Assembly: GCA_028715605.1 (NCBI GenBank)
Contig: JAQURM010000007.1
Span: 1 to 64,000 of the forward strand
DNA length: 64,000 nucleotides
Source: Desulfovibrionales bacterium
GTDB lineage: Bacteria; Desulfobacterota; QYQD01
Direction: 5' to 3'
The position numbers were made by a program, and so were the translations under genes. Shown in pieces: positions 26,663 to 36,169 of the stretch (position 1 is the first letter of the stretch; each line of letters begins with the position of its first letter). Below the pieces are notes generated by a model, which did no database searches, was not told the DNA's origin, and saw only the letters and a list, made by a program, of their open reading frames with translations.

Positions 26663-26775
26663 TACTCGACACCAGTGTTTTGGTTGCTGCGGAACGTGAT
26701 TTATTCTTTATATATCGAAAGGGCGTTAAAAAGTATCGTGGTAGTAGGTGTCATTTTTCAACAATGTTATTGTGA
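26653..26775 (+). pseudogene. Truncated VapC (PIN-domain) toxin
   Basis: ATG 26653 overlaps the antitoxin stop by ten bases in the normal TA arrangement. The first 14 residues (MGVILDTSVLVAAE) are a perfect PIN-domain start with the first catalytic Asp; the next 26 residues are unrelated and end at a stop. The other acidic residues of the PIN active site are gone. The break coincides with a change to AT-rich sequence, suggesting an insertion or deletion when the following accessory genes arrived. Confidence 0.8.
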
Positions 26776-26776
26776 G

Positions 26777-26830
26777 GGGATAAACAAAAAGCATGGTGAG
26801 AAACAACGAAAGTTCACGTATCCCCTCGGA
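26777..26830. repeat. GAGGGGATA / TATCCCCTC inverted repeat at island border
   Basis: Nine-base inverted arms separated by about 35 bases at the start of the AT-rich patch, immediately downstream of the broken vapC. It could be a remnant end of a mobile element, but no second end or target duplication was recognised. Confidence 0.4.
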
Positions 26831-26870
26831 TTCGTCCCTTTCAATTTGTAGTTGTTTAGGTATCTGAAAA

Positions 26871-27272
26871 ATGAGAATATTCCTAATTTCATTTGATACC
26901 AATTTGATAAACACTAAACAGCGAATTGAGGCTATGAACACCCTTGAATATTGGAATAATTTAGGGCTTATTCATTTGGTAAAAACCGATACAATGGAAA
27001 TTGAATTTCAGAAAATTACAAATATCAAAAGGCAAGCTGTTTTTCTGGCAAAATCAAAGGAATTCAAGGAGGATTACGGAGTAAATTTGGTAGGCCATTC
27101 TAAATATACAAAGCATCTCGGTGGATTGTTTGTTCGTCCGTCAATTCGTGAGGAGATTTCATCTATATTATTTGGCAAGCTTGGCTCTGAAAACAAAAAT
27201 ATAGATGAAAGAAAAATAAGGGACGCAGCTCACTTAAATACTCATTATATGAATGATAGAGATTTTTTTTAA
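26871..27272 (+). CDS. PIN-like domain protein, N-terminal part of a frameshift-split gene
   Basis: 133 residues. The start FLISFDTNLINTKQRIEAMN and the end RDAAHLNTHYMNDRDFF have the Asp positions expected of a PIN-like nuclease domain. The frame stops right in a run of eight T (27263-27270). Shifting by -1 at that run gives LTYDRHFHDKRDILKQRFNI and leads straight into the frame of the next entry, so the two are almost surely one gene. AT-rich and unlike its neighbours. Confidence 0.6.
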   Translation: MRIFLISFDTNLINTKQRIEAMNTLEYWNNLGLIHLVKTDTMEIEFQKITNIKRQAVFLAKSKEFKEDYGVNLVGHSKYTKHLGGLFVRPSIREEISSILFGKLGSENKNIDERKIRDAAHLNTHYMNDRDFF

Positions 27273-27898
27273 CGTATGATCGGCATTTTCATGACAAAAG
27301 AGACATCTTGAAACAGAGATTTAATATCAATATATTCTATCCAGAGGAATGCGTTAGTTTTATTGAAGAATATTGGAAAAAAGACAGATCGAAAAGTTTG
27401 TCCGTAAGAAGCCCAAATCATAAGAAGGCATCAATAATCATTGGAACAGAACTCAGCCATCACCTTATAATTACGAATAACGACAAAAACTTGCTGGAGG
27501 TCCAGAATTATAATAATAAGTATTTTATAGTTTCTGCTAGTTTATATAATCGAGAAGGCCACCGTGCAGTAGAAGTTAATCCTGATAAGTTCGAAGTTAA
27601 GGTGCTAGGCTGTAGGATTACCGTATCATACTTTCATGAGAACGAAAGAGGGATACTAATGCCTATCGAGAAAAAGCTTTATTCAGAACTATATGTACAT
27701 GATTCGAATGAGCTTTTGCTGAAAGCTGAGATATTCAAGAATGGGGATTTGCTATTGTATTGTCGCATATACGATCAATCCGGTAGATTACTAGCGAATA
27801 TCAGCAAGGAGACCCTCCAATACGAGAGGGGGTGTTTGGGTTCGTTTTATGAAGAAAAACATGAAGACGGCACACTTAATATGTATTTGATAGATTGA
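27269..27898 (+). CDS. C-terminal part of the PIN-like gene
   Basis: Continues the frame after the T8 run. It first completes the PIN-like domain (TYDRHFHDK) and then has a domain of about 190 residues not recognised (KASIIIGTELSHHLIITNND, KVLGCRITVSYFHENERG) with mainly beta-strand character. If translated alone it would have to start at a TTG near 27308. Possibly a defence or stress-related ribonuclease with a beta-rich accessory domain. No partner gene is seen. Confidence 0.55.
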   Translation, partial: LTYDRHFHDKRDILKQRFNINIFYPEECVSFIEEYWKKDRSKSLSVRSPNHKKASIIIGTELSHHLIITNNDKNLLEVQNYNNKYFIVSASLYNREGHRAVEVNPDKFEVKVLGCRITVSYFHENERGILMPIEKKLYSELYVHDSNELLLKAEIFKNGDLLLYCRIYDQSGRLLANISKETLQYERGCLGSFYEEKHEDGTLNMYLID

Positions 27899-28106
27899 GG
27901 TTGGTACAGTATATAATACTTACTGGCCGTAGGAGGCCGGGACATCGTTGAAAAACATCGCTTATTATCCAGTGAGATAGATGCGCACGTTCGTGCAGAA
28001 AATGCGCGGCGTTTTATGTATCGCCCTGCGCCACGGGGCGACCTGTGGCAGCAATTTCTTTAAAGCTGTACATCTTGCAATCTCTACTTCTTTTCAGTCT
28101 GTTCCG

Positions 28107-28379
28107 TCATGTTTCCGATTTCAATTCTTGCTCTATACGTTCGCTTAAAAACATTTTAAGCAAGGATTGATAAGGAATGTCACGTTTGTTTGCCAAAAGT
28201 TTAAGTTCTTCTATCATGAATTCCGGGAGACGCAGCGAGATTGTTTTGAGTGAAGGTTTGAGATTGGGTAAAACTGCCCTTTCGGCCTTTTTCCAATCGA
28301 TGTATTCAGTTGAATCCGCAGTGGCCCAAAATTTACGCTCTTCATCTTCCGATGCAAATTTCGGAATTTTCTTTTTCAT
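28107..28379 (-). CDS. brnA: BrnA-type antitoxin
   Basis: 90 residues. KKKIPKFASEDEERKFWATA and TISLRLPEFMIEELKLLANK are the two blocks of BrnA, with a ribbon-helix-helix C-terminus (IPYQSLLKMFLSERIE). It overlaps the toxin gene by four bases. Confidence 0.88.
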   Translation of the reverse strand: MKKKIPKFASEDEERKFWATADSTEYIDWKKAERAVLPNLKPSLKTISLRLPEFMIEELKLLANKRDIPYQSLLKMFLSERIEQELKSET

Positions 28380-28678
28380 AATGATTCGTACTCCCTCCTC
28401 TCTTTCTTATTCATATCCCTGGCCGAGATGACCCGAATACGATTGCTCCTGATCGTAAAAACTACAAATAAATACCTTTGGGCGTCCGTATGCCCCAAGG
28501 CGTAAAATCGGTTTTCTCCTTTCGAATGTTTTTCATCCTGGGCCGTAATCAAAGGCCGATTGAAAAAAATCTGCTCACATTCTACAGCCGACACACCGTG
28601 TTTTTCCCAGTTCTTCAGGAGGTTGTCCCGGTCCCATTCAAATCCGACACATTTGACCGGTTGATCTATTATACTCAT
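28376..28678 (-). CDS. brnT: BrnT-type toxin
   Basis: 100 residues from ATG 28678. FEWDRDNLLKNWEKHGVSAV and a final IRVISARDMNKKERREYE are the BrnT signature (RelE-like ribonuclease fold). A TGTATAT-N7-ATATACA dyad (28685-28705) just upstream of this ATG supports it over the longer start at 28714. Confidence 0.9.
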   Translation of the reverse strand: MSIIDQPVKCVGFEWDRDNLLKNWEKHGVSAVECEQIFFNRPLITAQDEKHSKGENRFYALGHTDAQRYLFVVFTIRSNRIRVISARDMNKKERREYESL

Positions 28679-28684
28679 ATATTT

Positions 28685-28705
28685 TGTATATCTCAGAAAT
28701 ATACA
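28685..28705 (-). promoter_or_regulatory. Operator of the BrnTA module
   Basis: Perfect dyad TGTATAT-CTCAGAA-ATATACA seven bases upstream of brnT, the expected binding site of the BrnTA complex for autorepression. Confidence 0.7.
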
Positions 28706-28761
28706 ATTTGTCAAGACGCCATTGCGTCAAATCTTTCTCCAAGTATTAGCATGGATGGTCA

Positions 28762-28815
28762 TTGACAATTACCCACCGACTTGTTAAGTAACACCATATT
28801 AATTTTTGTGTTACT
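28762..28815 (+). promoter_or_regulatory. Promoter and AGTAACAC dyad upstream of cobN
   Basis: TTGACA at 28762-28767 followed by a 13-base-spaced inverted repeat AGTAACAC (28787-28794) / GTGTTACT (28808-28815), placed where a repressor would block transcription of the chelatase operon. The regulator is unknown. No cobalamin riboswitch was recognised here. Confidence 0.55.
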
Positions 28816-28835
28816 AATTTCCCTCGAGGCATGTT

Positions 28836-31800
28836 ATGAAAATTCGAGCCATAATGTGGAACAGCCATATCCCGATGCTGGTGCGTTCGGCCAGGAAATT
28901 AGATTTTCTGGACCTCAAGGCATTTTCCTCCAAGGCCCTGGAAAACGACCCTTCCAAATTAGAAGAGACCCTGAGAGGGCTTCGGGACGCCGATGTCATC
29001 TTGCTCTATCGATCTTCGGAAGGCTTCTGGGATACTGTCGAAGAGCAATTAAAAGAGATAGGTCAAAAAGTCCCCATTGTCTGCATCAGCTATGATCCGT
29101 CATTCTGGTACCTCTCTACGGTCAGACCCGAGGTGGTGAGCACCTGCTACAGTTACGTCACCATCGGAGGGGAAGAGAATTTTGTAAATATGCTCTGTTA
29201 TCTCGCCAAAGAAGCGGGAGGAATGGACATACGGTATGAACCACCTCAGGAGGTCCCCTGGGAAGGGCTTTATCACCCTCGAGCCGGAAGATATTTCAGG
29301 ACCGTTGAGGATTATCTCGCCTGGTACAAACCAAAGGATAAACCGGGCGTAGGCATACTGTTTTCCCGTTTTTACTGGGTAAATGACAATCTGGAAGTCG
29401 AGAACGCCTTGATCGAGGCGTTGGAAAAACAGGATTTAAATGTGATCCCCGCGTTTTCGTACAGTGTTAAGGATGAGAACCTGGGCGCTAAGGGAAGCGG
29501 AGAGGTGGTCAGGGAGGTTTTCCTGACCGGAGGGGGGACCTTAAGGGTGCAGGCCCTAGTCAAGCTACAGCCTTTCTTGCTGGATAAGGTCCGGGGAGAA
29601 GACCTGTCCAATGCCGGGGATACATCTTCTGGTGTGGAGATGCTCAAGACGCTGGATGTCCCGGTGTTTCAGCCGATTACGGCCTATTCCAAGAATATAG
29701 AGGAATGGGAAAAAGATGCGCAGGGATTGAGCACGGATATCAGCTGGTCAGTGGCGCTACCGGAGTTTGAGGGAGTTATAGAGCCTGTCATCATTGGGGC
29801 GGCGAAGCGATCCGGCGATGAAGAAACCGGAGTGACTGTGGAACAGCGGGCGGCTATCCGGGAGAGGTGCGGCCGCCTGGCTACACGTGTGAAAAAGTGG
29901 ATCGAATTAAGACAGAAGCCGATCTCCCGGAGAAAGGTAGCCTTCATACTCCATAATAACCCATGCGCGTCAGTAGAGGCCACGGTGGGCTGCGGCGCCC
30001 ATCTGGATACACTGGAAAGCGTGGCCCGGATCATGAAGGCCATGCAAGAGAAGGGGTATCAATTAGATGTGCCTACGAGCGGTAAGGAACTCATCGAGAC
30101 CATCATGGACAGGAAGGCCATCTCAGAGTTTCGTTGGACGGCAATAGATGAGATAGTAAAAAGGGGCGGAGCCCTGGCTATGGTCTCGCTGGATGAATAT
30201 CTGAAGTGGTGGGTGACTTTCCCGGAAAGGACGAAAAAACGGATAGTGGATGTCTGGGGAGAGCCTCCGGGGGAGGAGAGGCACGGGATTCCGGCGGCGA
30301 TGGTATATGAAAATAAGATAGTTATAACCGGCGTAGATTATGGGAATGCCGTGGTCTGCGTGCAACCCAAGAGGGGATGTGCCGGGTCTAAATGCGACGG
30401 GAGGGTATGCAAGATACTCCATGACCCGGACGTTCCGCCGCCGCACCAGTATCTGGCCACGTACCGCTACCTGGAACAGGTCTTTGGTGCGGATGTCATT
30501 GTACATGTAGGTACACATGGGAATGTAGAGTTTCTTCCGGGCAAAGGCGTGGGGCTTTCTGATGCCTGTCTGCCGGATATATCGATTCATGAACTCCCGC
30601 ATCTCTATATCTACAACGCAGATAATTCACCTGAAGGGATCATTGCCAAGAGGCGGAGTTATGCCACTTTGGTGGACCATATGCAGACCGTGATGACCCA
30701 GGGTGGACTCTATGAGGAGCTTGAGGAACTCGGGCGCTATCTGGGAGAATACGAGCAGGCCCGGATTACCGATAAGGGACGGGCCCATGTCCTGGAACAT
30801 TTGATTTTGGACCTGATGAAGAAGATCAATCTGGATAAGGAAATTAAACTTACCGATGATCTGCCTTTCGAAACAGCGGCCAAAGCTGCGCATGACGCCT
30901 TAAGCCGGATCAGAAATACACAGATTCAGGATGGAATGCATATCTTTGGGGAGCTTCCGGAAGGGGATAAGCGGATTGACTTTATCAACTCCGTCCTGCG
31001 TTACGATGCCGGAGAAGAGGTATCGCTTCGCAAGATGATCTGTAGATTAATGGGACTGGATCTAAAGGATCTCCTCAGCGATCAGGGAGCCATAGACGCC
31101 CATTACCTTAAGAGCCACGGAGAGCTTTTGGAAGAGATCGACATCCTGAGCCGGGAACTTATCAAGAAAGTTTTAAATAATAATAGTGGAGAATTAGGGA
31201 GAGCGCTGGAAGAAATTCTTGGTGAGAGGATGAGGGATGAGAGCCACTTAGAAGGGCTTGATTTAGTGAGAAGGCAAATCCTGGAGCTTGATTCCCGGAT
31301 AGAGGACTCCAAAGAAATAGAGGCCCTCTTGCACGGACTTGAAGCCGGCTATATCCCGGCCGGTCCTTCCGGTCTGATTACCAGGGGCCGGGCCGATGTA
31401 CTCCCGACCGGCCGAAATTTCTACTCCCTTGACCCGCAGCGGATTCCAACCAAGGCTGCCTGTCAGGTGGGTGAAAGGCTGGCCCATGCTCTCATTGAGA
31501 AATACCGGCGCGAAGAGGGAAGGATCCCGGAAAATGTGGCCATACACTGGATGTGTGCTGATATTATGTGGTCTGATGGAGAAGGGATGGCCCAAATTAT
31601 GCGCCTGTTGGGAGTTAAGCCTTGCTGGCTCTCGAATGGCCGGGTGAGGGGGTTCGAGATTATCCCTCTAGAAGAGCTGGGCAGGCCGAGGATAGATGTA
31701 ACCATCCGCGTCTCCGGTATAACCAGGGATAATTTTCCGAATTGCATTGAACTCGTGGACGAGGCCGTCCAGGCCGTGGCTGCATTGGATGAATCGGTTG

Positions 31801-32732
31801 AGATGAATTTCGTGAGGAAGCATGTCCTGGAACAGATGGCTTCTCAGGGAGAATCGCCGGCGAATAAGGATGCCTGGCGGAAGGCTACGTTAAGGGTGTT
31901 TGCCTCCAAACCCGGCACCTATATGCCCGGGGTCAACCTGGCGGTTTATGCCTCGGCCTGGAAGGAAGAGAAAGACCTGGCCGATGTCTTTATTTACTGG
32001 AACGGCTATGCCTACGGCAAAGGCATTTATGGTCAGGAATCTCATGAACAGTTGATTCATAGCCTGAAGACGGTGGATGTCACCTTTAATAAGGTGGTAA
32101 CGGATGAGTACGACCTTTTTGGCTGCTGTTGTTATTTCGGCAACCACGGCGGGATAACGGCTGCGGCGCGGAACATCTCCGGTAAGGAGGTAAAGACCTA
32201 TTATGGAGATACCCGGGAGCCGGAACATGTGGAGGTGAAGGACCTGGCAGACGAGGTAAGGAGGGTGGTGCGGACCAAACTGCTCAACCCGAAGTGGATT
32301 GAAGGCATGAAGCGCCACGGGTACAAAGGCGCCGGGGATATATCCAAACGGGTCGGCCGGGTCTATGGCTGGGAGGCCACCACCCAGGAGGTTGATGACT
32401 GGATATTTGATGACATCGCCAGGACCTTTATTCTAGACGAAGAGAACCGGGAATTCTTTGAGGAGCACAATCCCTGGGCGCTGGAAGAGATGGCCAGAAG
32501 GCTGCTGGAAGCGGAGAAAAGGGGTCTATGGGCGGCGGACCCGGAGGTCTTAAATGAATTAAAGGATGCATACCTGGCCATAGAGGGATGGATAGAAGAA
32601 AGAATGGAAGGGGTGGAAGGAGATTTCCAGGGCGGTTCCATAGACGTCTTGACCCCTGATGACGTAGAGAATTGGGGGGAGATGATGCAGGGAATTAAGG
32701 ACAAAGTAAGATCGGTGACAGGGAATAAGTAA
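28836..32732 (+). CDS. cobN: CobN/BchH-type metal chelatase large subunit
   Basis: 1298 residues, the tetrapyrrole-binding subunit of the class I (AAA-dependent) chelatases. Conserved blocks include AFILHNNPCASVEATVGCGA, GADVIVHVGTHGNVEFLPGK, HIYNADNSPEG-like YIYNADNSPEGIIAKRRSY, and DVTIRVSGITRDNFPN. It is followed by one ChlI-like and one ChlI/ChlD fused protein, so all three parts of an ATP-dependent chelatase are here. Cobalt insertion into a cobalamin precursor is the most likely job in an anaerobe without photosynthesis genes; nickel for another tetrapyrrole cannot be excluded. Confidence 0.92.
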   Translation: MKIRAIMWNSHIPMLVRSARKLDFLDLKAFSSKALENDPSKLEETLRGLRDADVILLYRSSEGFWDTVEEQLKEIGQKVPIVCISYDPSFWYLSTVRPEVVSTCYSYVTIGGEENFVNMLCYLAKEAGGMDIRYEPPQEVPWEGLYHPRAGRYFRTVEDYLAWYKPKDKPGVGILFSRFYWVNDNLEVENALIEALEKQDLNVIPAFSYSVKDENLGAKGSGEVVREVFLTGGGTLRVQALVKLQPFLLDKVRGEDLSNAGDTSSGVEMLKTLDVPVFQPITAYSKNIEEWEKDAQGLSTDISWSVALPEFEGVIEPVIIGAAKRSGDEETGVTVEQRAAIRERCGRLATRVKKWIELRQKPISRRKVAFILHNNPCASVEATVGCGAHLDTLESVARIMKAMQEKGYQLDVPTSGKELIETIMDRKAISEFRWTAIDEIVKRGGALAMVSLDEYLKWWVTFPERTKKRIVDVWGEPPGEERHGIPAAMVYENKIVITGVDYGNAVVCVQPKRGCAGSKCDGRVCKILHDPDVPPPHQYLATYRYLEQVFGADVIVHVGTHGNVEFLPGKGVGLSDACLPDISIHELPHLYIYNADNSPEGIIAKRRSYATLVDHMQTVMTQGGLYEELEELGRYLGEYEQARITDKGRAHVLEHLILDLMKKINLDKEIKLTDDLPFETAAKAAHDALSRIRNTQIQDGMHIFGELPEGDKRIDFINSVLRYDAGEEVSLRKMICRLMGLDLKDLLSDQGAIDAHYLKSHGELLEEIDILSRELIKKVLNNNSGELGRALEEILGERMRDESHLEGLDLVRRQILELDSRIEDSKEIEALLHGLEAGYIPAGPSGLITRGRADVLPTGRNFYSLDPQRIPTKAACQVGERLAHALIEKYRREEGRIPENVAIHWMCADIMWSDGEGMAQIMRLLGVKPCWLSNGRVRGFEIIPLEELGRPRIDVTIRVSGITRDNFPNCIELVDEAVQAVAALDESVEMNFVRKHVLEQMASQGESPANKDAWRKATLRVFASKPGTYMPGVNLAVYASAWKEEKDLADVFIYWNGYAYGKGIYGQESHEQLIHSLKTVDVTFNKVVTDEYDLFGCCCYFGNHGGITAAARNISGKEVKTYYGDTREPEHVEVKDLADEVRRVVRTKLLNPKWIEGMKRHGYKGAGDISKRVGRVYGWEATTQEVDDWIFDDIARTFILDEENREFFEEHNPWALEEMARRLLEAEKRGLWAADPEVLNELKDAYLAIEGWIEERMEGVEGDFQGGSIDVLTPDDVENWGEMMQGIKDKVRSVTGNK

Positions 32733-33029
32733 TGAGTTATGAGTGCGTCCAGGTTCTTTGGAGACTTCATGGATAATCTGATAATCTTGCGTTTCTTCAG
32801 CGAACTTCTTTGTCCCTTCGCTTCACGGCTTCCGCAGCGACCCTTTCGGGGCTTGCAGGTGGGGAATGCTTGCCCCTTCCGGCCTCTAAAGGGCTGGCTT
32901 TCCCCTTCCTGCGCGCCCTCGATGGGTTCCCCCCTTCTACAGCAAGTTTCGCTCGGAGACAAATGGTTCGCTTAAAACCCAGGAAACCCCAGATGAGATG
33001 AAGCATTGAAAGGAGAATAGAAAGATCGG
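32733..33029. other. Spacer between cobN and its ATPase, no gene
   Basis: About 300 bases of mixed-composition DNA, with short direct and inverted words (TTCGCTTCACGGCTTCCGCAG, GAATGCTTGCCCC). Frames on both strands do not look like protein. Likely transcribed as part of the chelatase operon. Confidence 0.5.
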
Positions 33030-34115
33030 ATGAAAACAAAAAGAGTGACATATCCCTTCACCGCCATAGTAGGCCAGGAGAAGATGAAGAGCGCCTTGAT
33101 TTTGAATGCTGTTAATCCCAGGCTGGGAGGGGTGCTCATCCGCGGAGAAAAAGGGACTGCCAAATCAACGGCCGTTCGTGCGCTGGCCAATCTTCTCCCG
33201 GAGATAGAGGTGGTCGCGGACTGTAAATTTGGTTGTGAGCCGCATGTAAAAGAAAAGATGTGTCAGGAGTGTGCGGCCCGTCTTGAACAGGGAGAAAGCC
33301 TGCCGGTTGGGAGGAGAAAGATTCGCGTGGTTGATCTGCCGGTGAGTTCCACAGAAGACAGGGTGGTGGGTACGCTGGACATAGAACAGGCGATAAAAAA
33401 AGGAGAAAAGAGGTTTGAGTCCGGTATCCTGGCCGAAGCGAACCGGGGTATTCTCTACGTGGACGAGGTCAATCTCCTTGATGACCATATCGTGGATGTG
33501 CTTCTGGATTCGGCGGCGATGGGTGTGAACATCATGGAGAGGGAGGGTGTTTCCTATTCTCATCCCGCTCAATTTATTCTGGTGGGGACTATGAATCCGG
33601 AAGAAGGAGAACTGCGCCCCCAGCTTCTGGATCGTTTCGGACTCTGTGTGAACGTGGAGGGGATCATTGATCCGGATCTGAGGGTAGAGGTTGTTAAAAG
33701 AAGAGCCGCGTATGAAGAAGACCCCGTGCAGTTCCGGAAGGCCTGGCAAGAGGAAGAAAATAAACTCCAGGAGGCCATTGTCCGGGCGAAGGAGCTTTTG
33801 GACCGGGTAATTGTGTCCGATGACATGCTGCATCTGATCGCCCGCGTCGCGATTGAAATGCACGTGGATGGGCACCGGGCAGATATTACCATAATGAAGG
33901 CGGCAAAGACGTTTGCCGCTTTTCATGGACGGGAAAAGGTCTCTAAAGAAGATATCCAAACGGTCGCGGAAATGGCGCTGCAACACAGGATGCGGAGAAA
34001 ACCCTTTCAAAAGGCCGGTGTAGAGGCGGGAAAAATAGAAGAAATTATTCGTGGTGACTTTGAGAATGTACATGCTCATGCGCATGTCCATAGCCATAAG
34101 CACACCCACAAATGA
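33030..34115 (+). CDS. Chelatase AAA+ ATPase subunit (ChlI-like) with a His-rich tail
   Basis: 361 residues. Walker A GEKGTAKSTAVRAL at about residue 38, Walker B GILYVDEVNLLDDHIVD near 142, sensor GTMNPEEGELRPQLLDRFGL near 190. Two Cys pairs (CKFGCEPHVKEKMCQEC, about residues 67-85) could bind zinc or a cluster and also occur in the next protein. The last 16 residues are VHAHAHVHSHKHTHK-like with eight His, a metal-binding tail typical of Ni/Co chaperones and absent from the paralogue. It would power metal insertion by CobN. Confidence 0.9.
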   Translation: MKTKRVTYPFTAIVGQEKMKSALILNAVNPRLGGVLIRGEKGTAKSTAVRALANLLPEIEVVADCKFGCEPHVKEKMCQECAARLEQGESLPVGRRKIRVVDLPVSSTEDRVVGTLDIEQAIKKGEKRFESGILAEANRGILYVDEVNLLDDHIVDVLLDSAAMGVNIMEREGVSYSHPAQFILVGTMNPEEGELRPQLLDRFGLCVNVEGIIDPDLRVEVVKRRAAYEEDPVQFRKAWQEEENKLQEAIVRAKELLDRVIVSDDMLHLIARVAIEMHVDGHRADITIMKAAKTFAAFHGREKVSKEDIQTVAEMALQHRMRRKPFQKAGVEAGKIEEIIRGDFENVHAHAHVHSHKHTHK

Positions 34116-34133
34116 GAAATATTAGGCGCATGC

Positions 34134-36155
34134 ATGAATTGGACTAAAGAAAACGTTTATCCCTTTTCCGCTGTTGTGGGTCAAGACGACCTGAAGATGG
34201 CGTTGTTGCTCAATGCCGTCTTACCTTCCATCGGCGGAGCGCTCATTCGGGGAGAGAAGGGAACCGCCAAGTCAACAGCGGTTCGGGCCCTGGCCGCCCT
34301 TTTGCCTGAGATCGAGGTGGTTCCGGGATGTCTTTTCAATTGCGCTCCTCATGACTATCAAGGTTTGTGTGCTGACTGTAAGGCAAGGGTAAAGCAAGGA
34401 GATACCCTGCCTGTTATCAGCAGAAAGATCAGTGTGATCGATCTTCCCTTGGGGTGCACAGAGGACCGGGTGGTGGGAATGATTGACCTCGAGTATGCGA
34501 TAAAGGAGGGGAAAAAGCGATTTGAACCCGGACTGCTTGCCGGGGCCCACCGGGGTATTCTTTATATTGACGAGGTCAACCTCCTGCACGATCATATCGT
34601 GGATATTATTCTCGATGCTGCGGCTATGGGGATCAATATTGTCGAACGGGAAGGGATCGCTTATACACATCCGGCCGAATTTATCCTGATCGGAACCATG
34701 AATCCGGAGGAAGGAGAACTACGGCCCCAGCTTCTGGATCGGTTTGGGTTGTGTGTCCAGGTGGAAGGTATAGAGAGTCCGGGCGAAAGGGTAGAAGTGA
34801 TCAAGCGCCGGGAGGATTTTGAAAAAGACCCGGATGAATTTATTAAGCGCTATCAGAATGCCCAGCATGCGCTGGAGCAAAGGGTAATTGGGGCCAGAAA
34901 AGTTATTCCCTCTGTCCGTATCCCGGAAGAGATGCTCCGTCTCTGTTCTACACTGGCACTGGAGGCTTATGTGGCCGGGCAACGTGCGGATATCATCATG
35001 AGAAAAACAGCCATAGCCGTTGCCGCTTTCGATGGGAGAAAAGAAGTTACTGAAGATGATATCAAAAGAGCGGCAGGATTTGTGCTCCTTCATCGGATGA
35101 GGATGCCTCCTCAGCCCCGCCACGAGGAAAAGGAGAGAGAAGAGCCGGACGAATCTTCCGCAGATAAAGATCAAACCCGCGCTGAGTCAAGGGACAACAA
35201 GGCAGAAAGTCAAAAGGAAGGCCGGGGGGATAAAGAGCAGGAAGGACGTTCATCCAGAGGGCAAGGGGAAGGGGAGCAGGAAGACCAGGGGGCAGGGCGC
35301 TCTTCTTTGGAAACGGTTTTTTCCACAGGCACGCCCTTCCGGGTCAAGCCTATACAGGCGGAGAAGGACCGGGTAGTACGTAAGGGTTCGGGGCGTAGGA
35401 GCCGGACCGAGACATCCACGAAAGCGGGTCGCTATGTCAGAAGCACATTGAGCCACAGAGACGCGGACTTTGCCCTTGACGCCACGATCCGGGCGGCCGC
35501 CCCTTATCAGAGGGAAAGGAAAAGGGAAGATATAGCCATTGCCATTGAAAAGAGTGACATCAGGGGAAGGAGAAGAGAGAAGAAGATCGGCAATTTTATC
35601 GTTTTTGTGGTGGATGCCAGCGGCTCTATGGGTGCGGGCAAACGCATGATCGCAACCAAAGGGGCCATCCGCTCCCTCCTTATAGATGCCTATCAGAAGA
35701 GAGATCGGGTGGCTATGGTAGCCTTTAGGGGAGACCGGGCGGAGGTGCTCCTGCCCCCAACCAACAGTATCGAACTCACCTATAAGCTCCTGGAAGAGCT
35801 GCCGACCGGCGGGAAGACCCCTTTGTCACATGGAATAACCCTGGGATATGAGGTCATTGAGAGTTATTTCCATAAGGACCCCAATATCTATCCTATGTTT
35901 ATTTTGATCTCCGACGGCAAGGCGAATATAGGCCTGTATGGAGGAAAACCAGTTATGGAGTCTATGGAGATAGCCAATGTGATACGAGATGATTCCCGTA
36001 TCCGGAGTGTGGTAATCGATGTGGAGAAGGCCGGTATGATCTCATTTGGCCTGGCCTGTCAACTTTCAGCCCAGATGGGGGCACGGTATTTTAAGATCGA
36101 TGACCTCAAGGCAAATGACCTGCTTGAGGCTATCCGGAACGACTTATTCCAATAG
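34134..36155 (+). CDS. Chelatase ChlI-ChlD fused AAA+/VWA subunit
   Basis: 673 residues. Residues 1-325 repeat the ChlI pattern (GEKGTAKST, DEVNLLHDHIVD, GTMNPEEGELRPQLLD). A highly charged, disordered linker of about 100 residues (Glu, Lys, Gly, Gln rich) follows. The C-terminal VWA domain starts near 485 with the MIDAS motif VVDASGSMGAGKRM and ISDGKANIGL later. Such fused ID subunits pair with CobN. It lies 18 bases downstream of the ChlI-like gene; the two AAA domains are clear paralogues. Confidence 0.92.
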   Translation: MNWTKENVYPFSAVVGQDDLKMALLLNAVLPSIGGALIRGEKGTAKSTAVRALAALLPEIEVVPGCLFNCAPHDYQGLCADCKARVKQGDTLPVISRKISVIDLPLGCTEDRVVGMIDLEYAIKEGKKRFEPGLLAGAHRGILYIDEVNLLHDHIVDIILDAAAMGINIVEREGIAYTHPAEFILIGTMNPEEGELRPQLLDRFGLCVQVEGIESPGERVEVIKRREDFEKDPDEFIKRYQNAQHALEQRVIGARKVIPSVRIPEEMLRLCSTLALEAYVAGQRADIIMRKTAIAVAAFDGRKEVTEDDIKRAAGFVLLHRMRMPPQPRHEEKEREEPDESSADKDQTRAESRDNKAESQKEGRGDKEQEGRSSRGQGEGEQEDQGAGRSSLETVFSTGTPFRVKPIQAEKDRVVRKGSGRRSRTETSTKAGRYVRSTLSHRDADFALDATIRAAAPYQRERKREDIAIAIEKSDIRGRRREKKIGNFIVFVVDASGSMGAGKRMIATKGAIRSLLIDAYQKRDRVAMVAFRGDRAEVLLPPTNSIELTYKLLEELPTGGKTPLSHGITLGYEVIESYFHKDPNIYPMFILISDGKANIGLYGGKPVMESMEIANVIRDDSRIRSVVIDVEKAGMISFGLACQLSAQMGARYFKIDDLKANDLLEAIRNDLFQ

Positions 36156-36169
36156 CTGGATATTCAGTC

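Noticed and set aside
28715-28835. Cobalamin riboswitch upstream of cobN
   Set aside because: No B12-box or related core was seen in the 120 bases before the gene; only a short AGTAACAC dyad is present.
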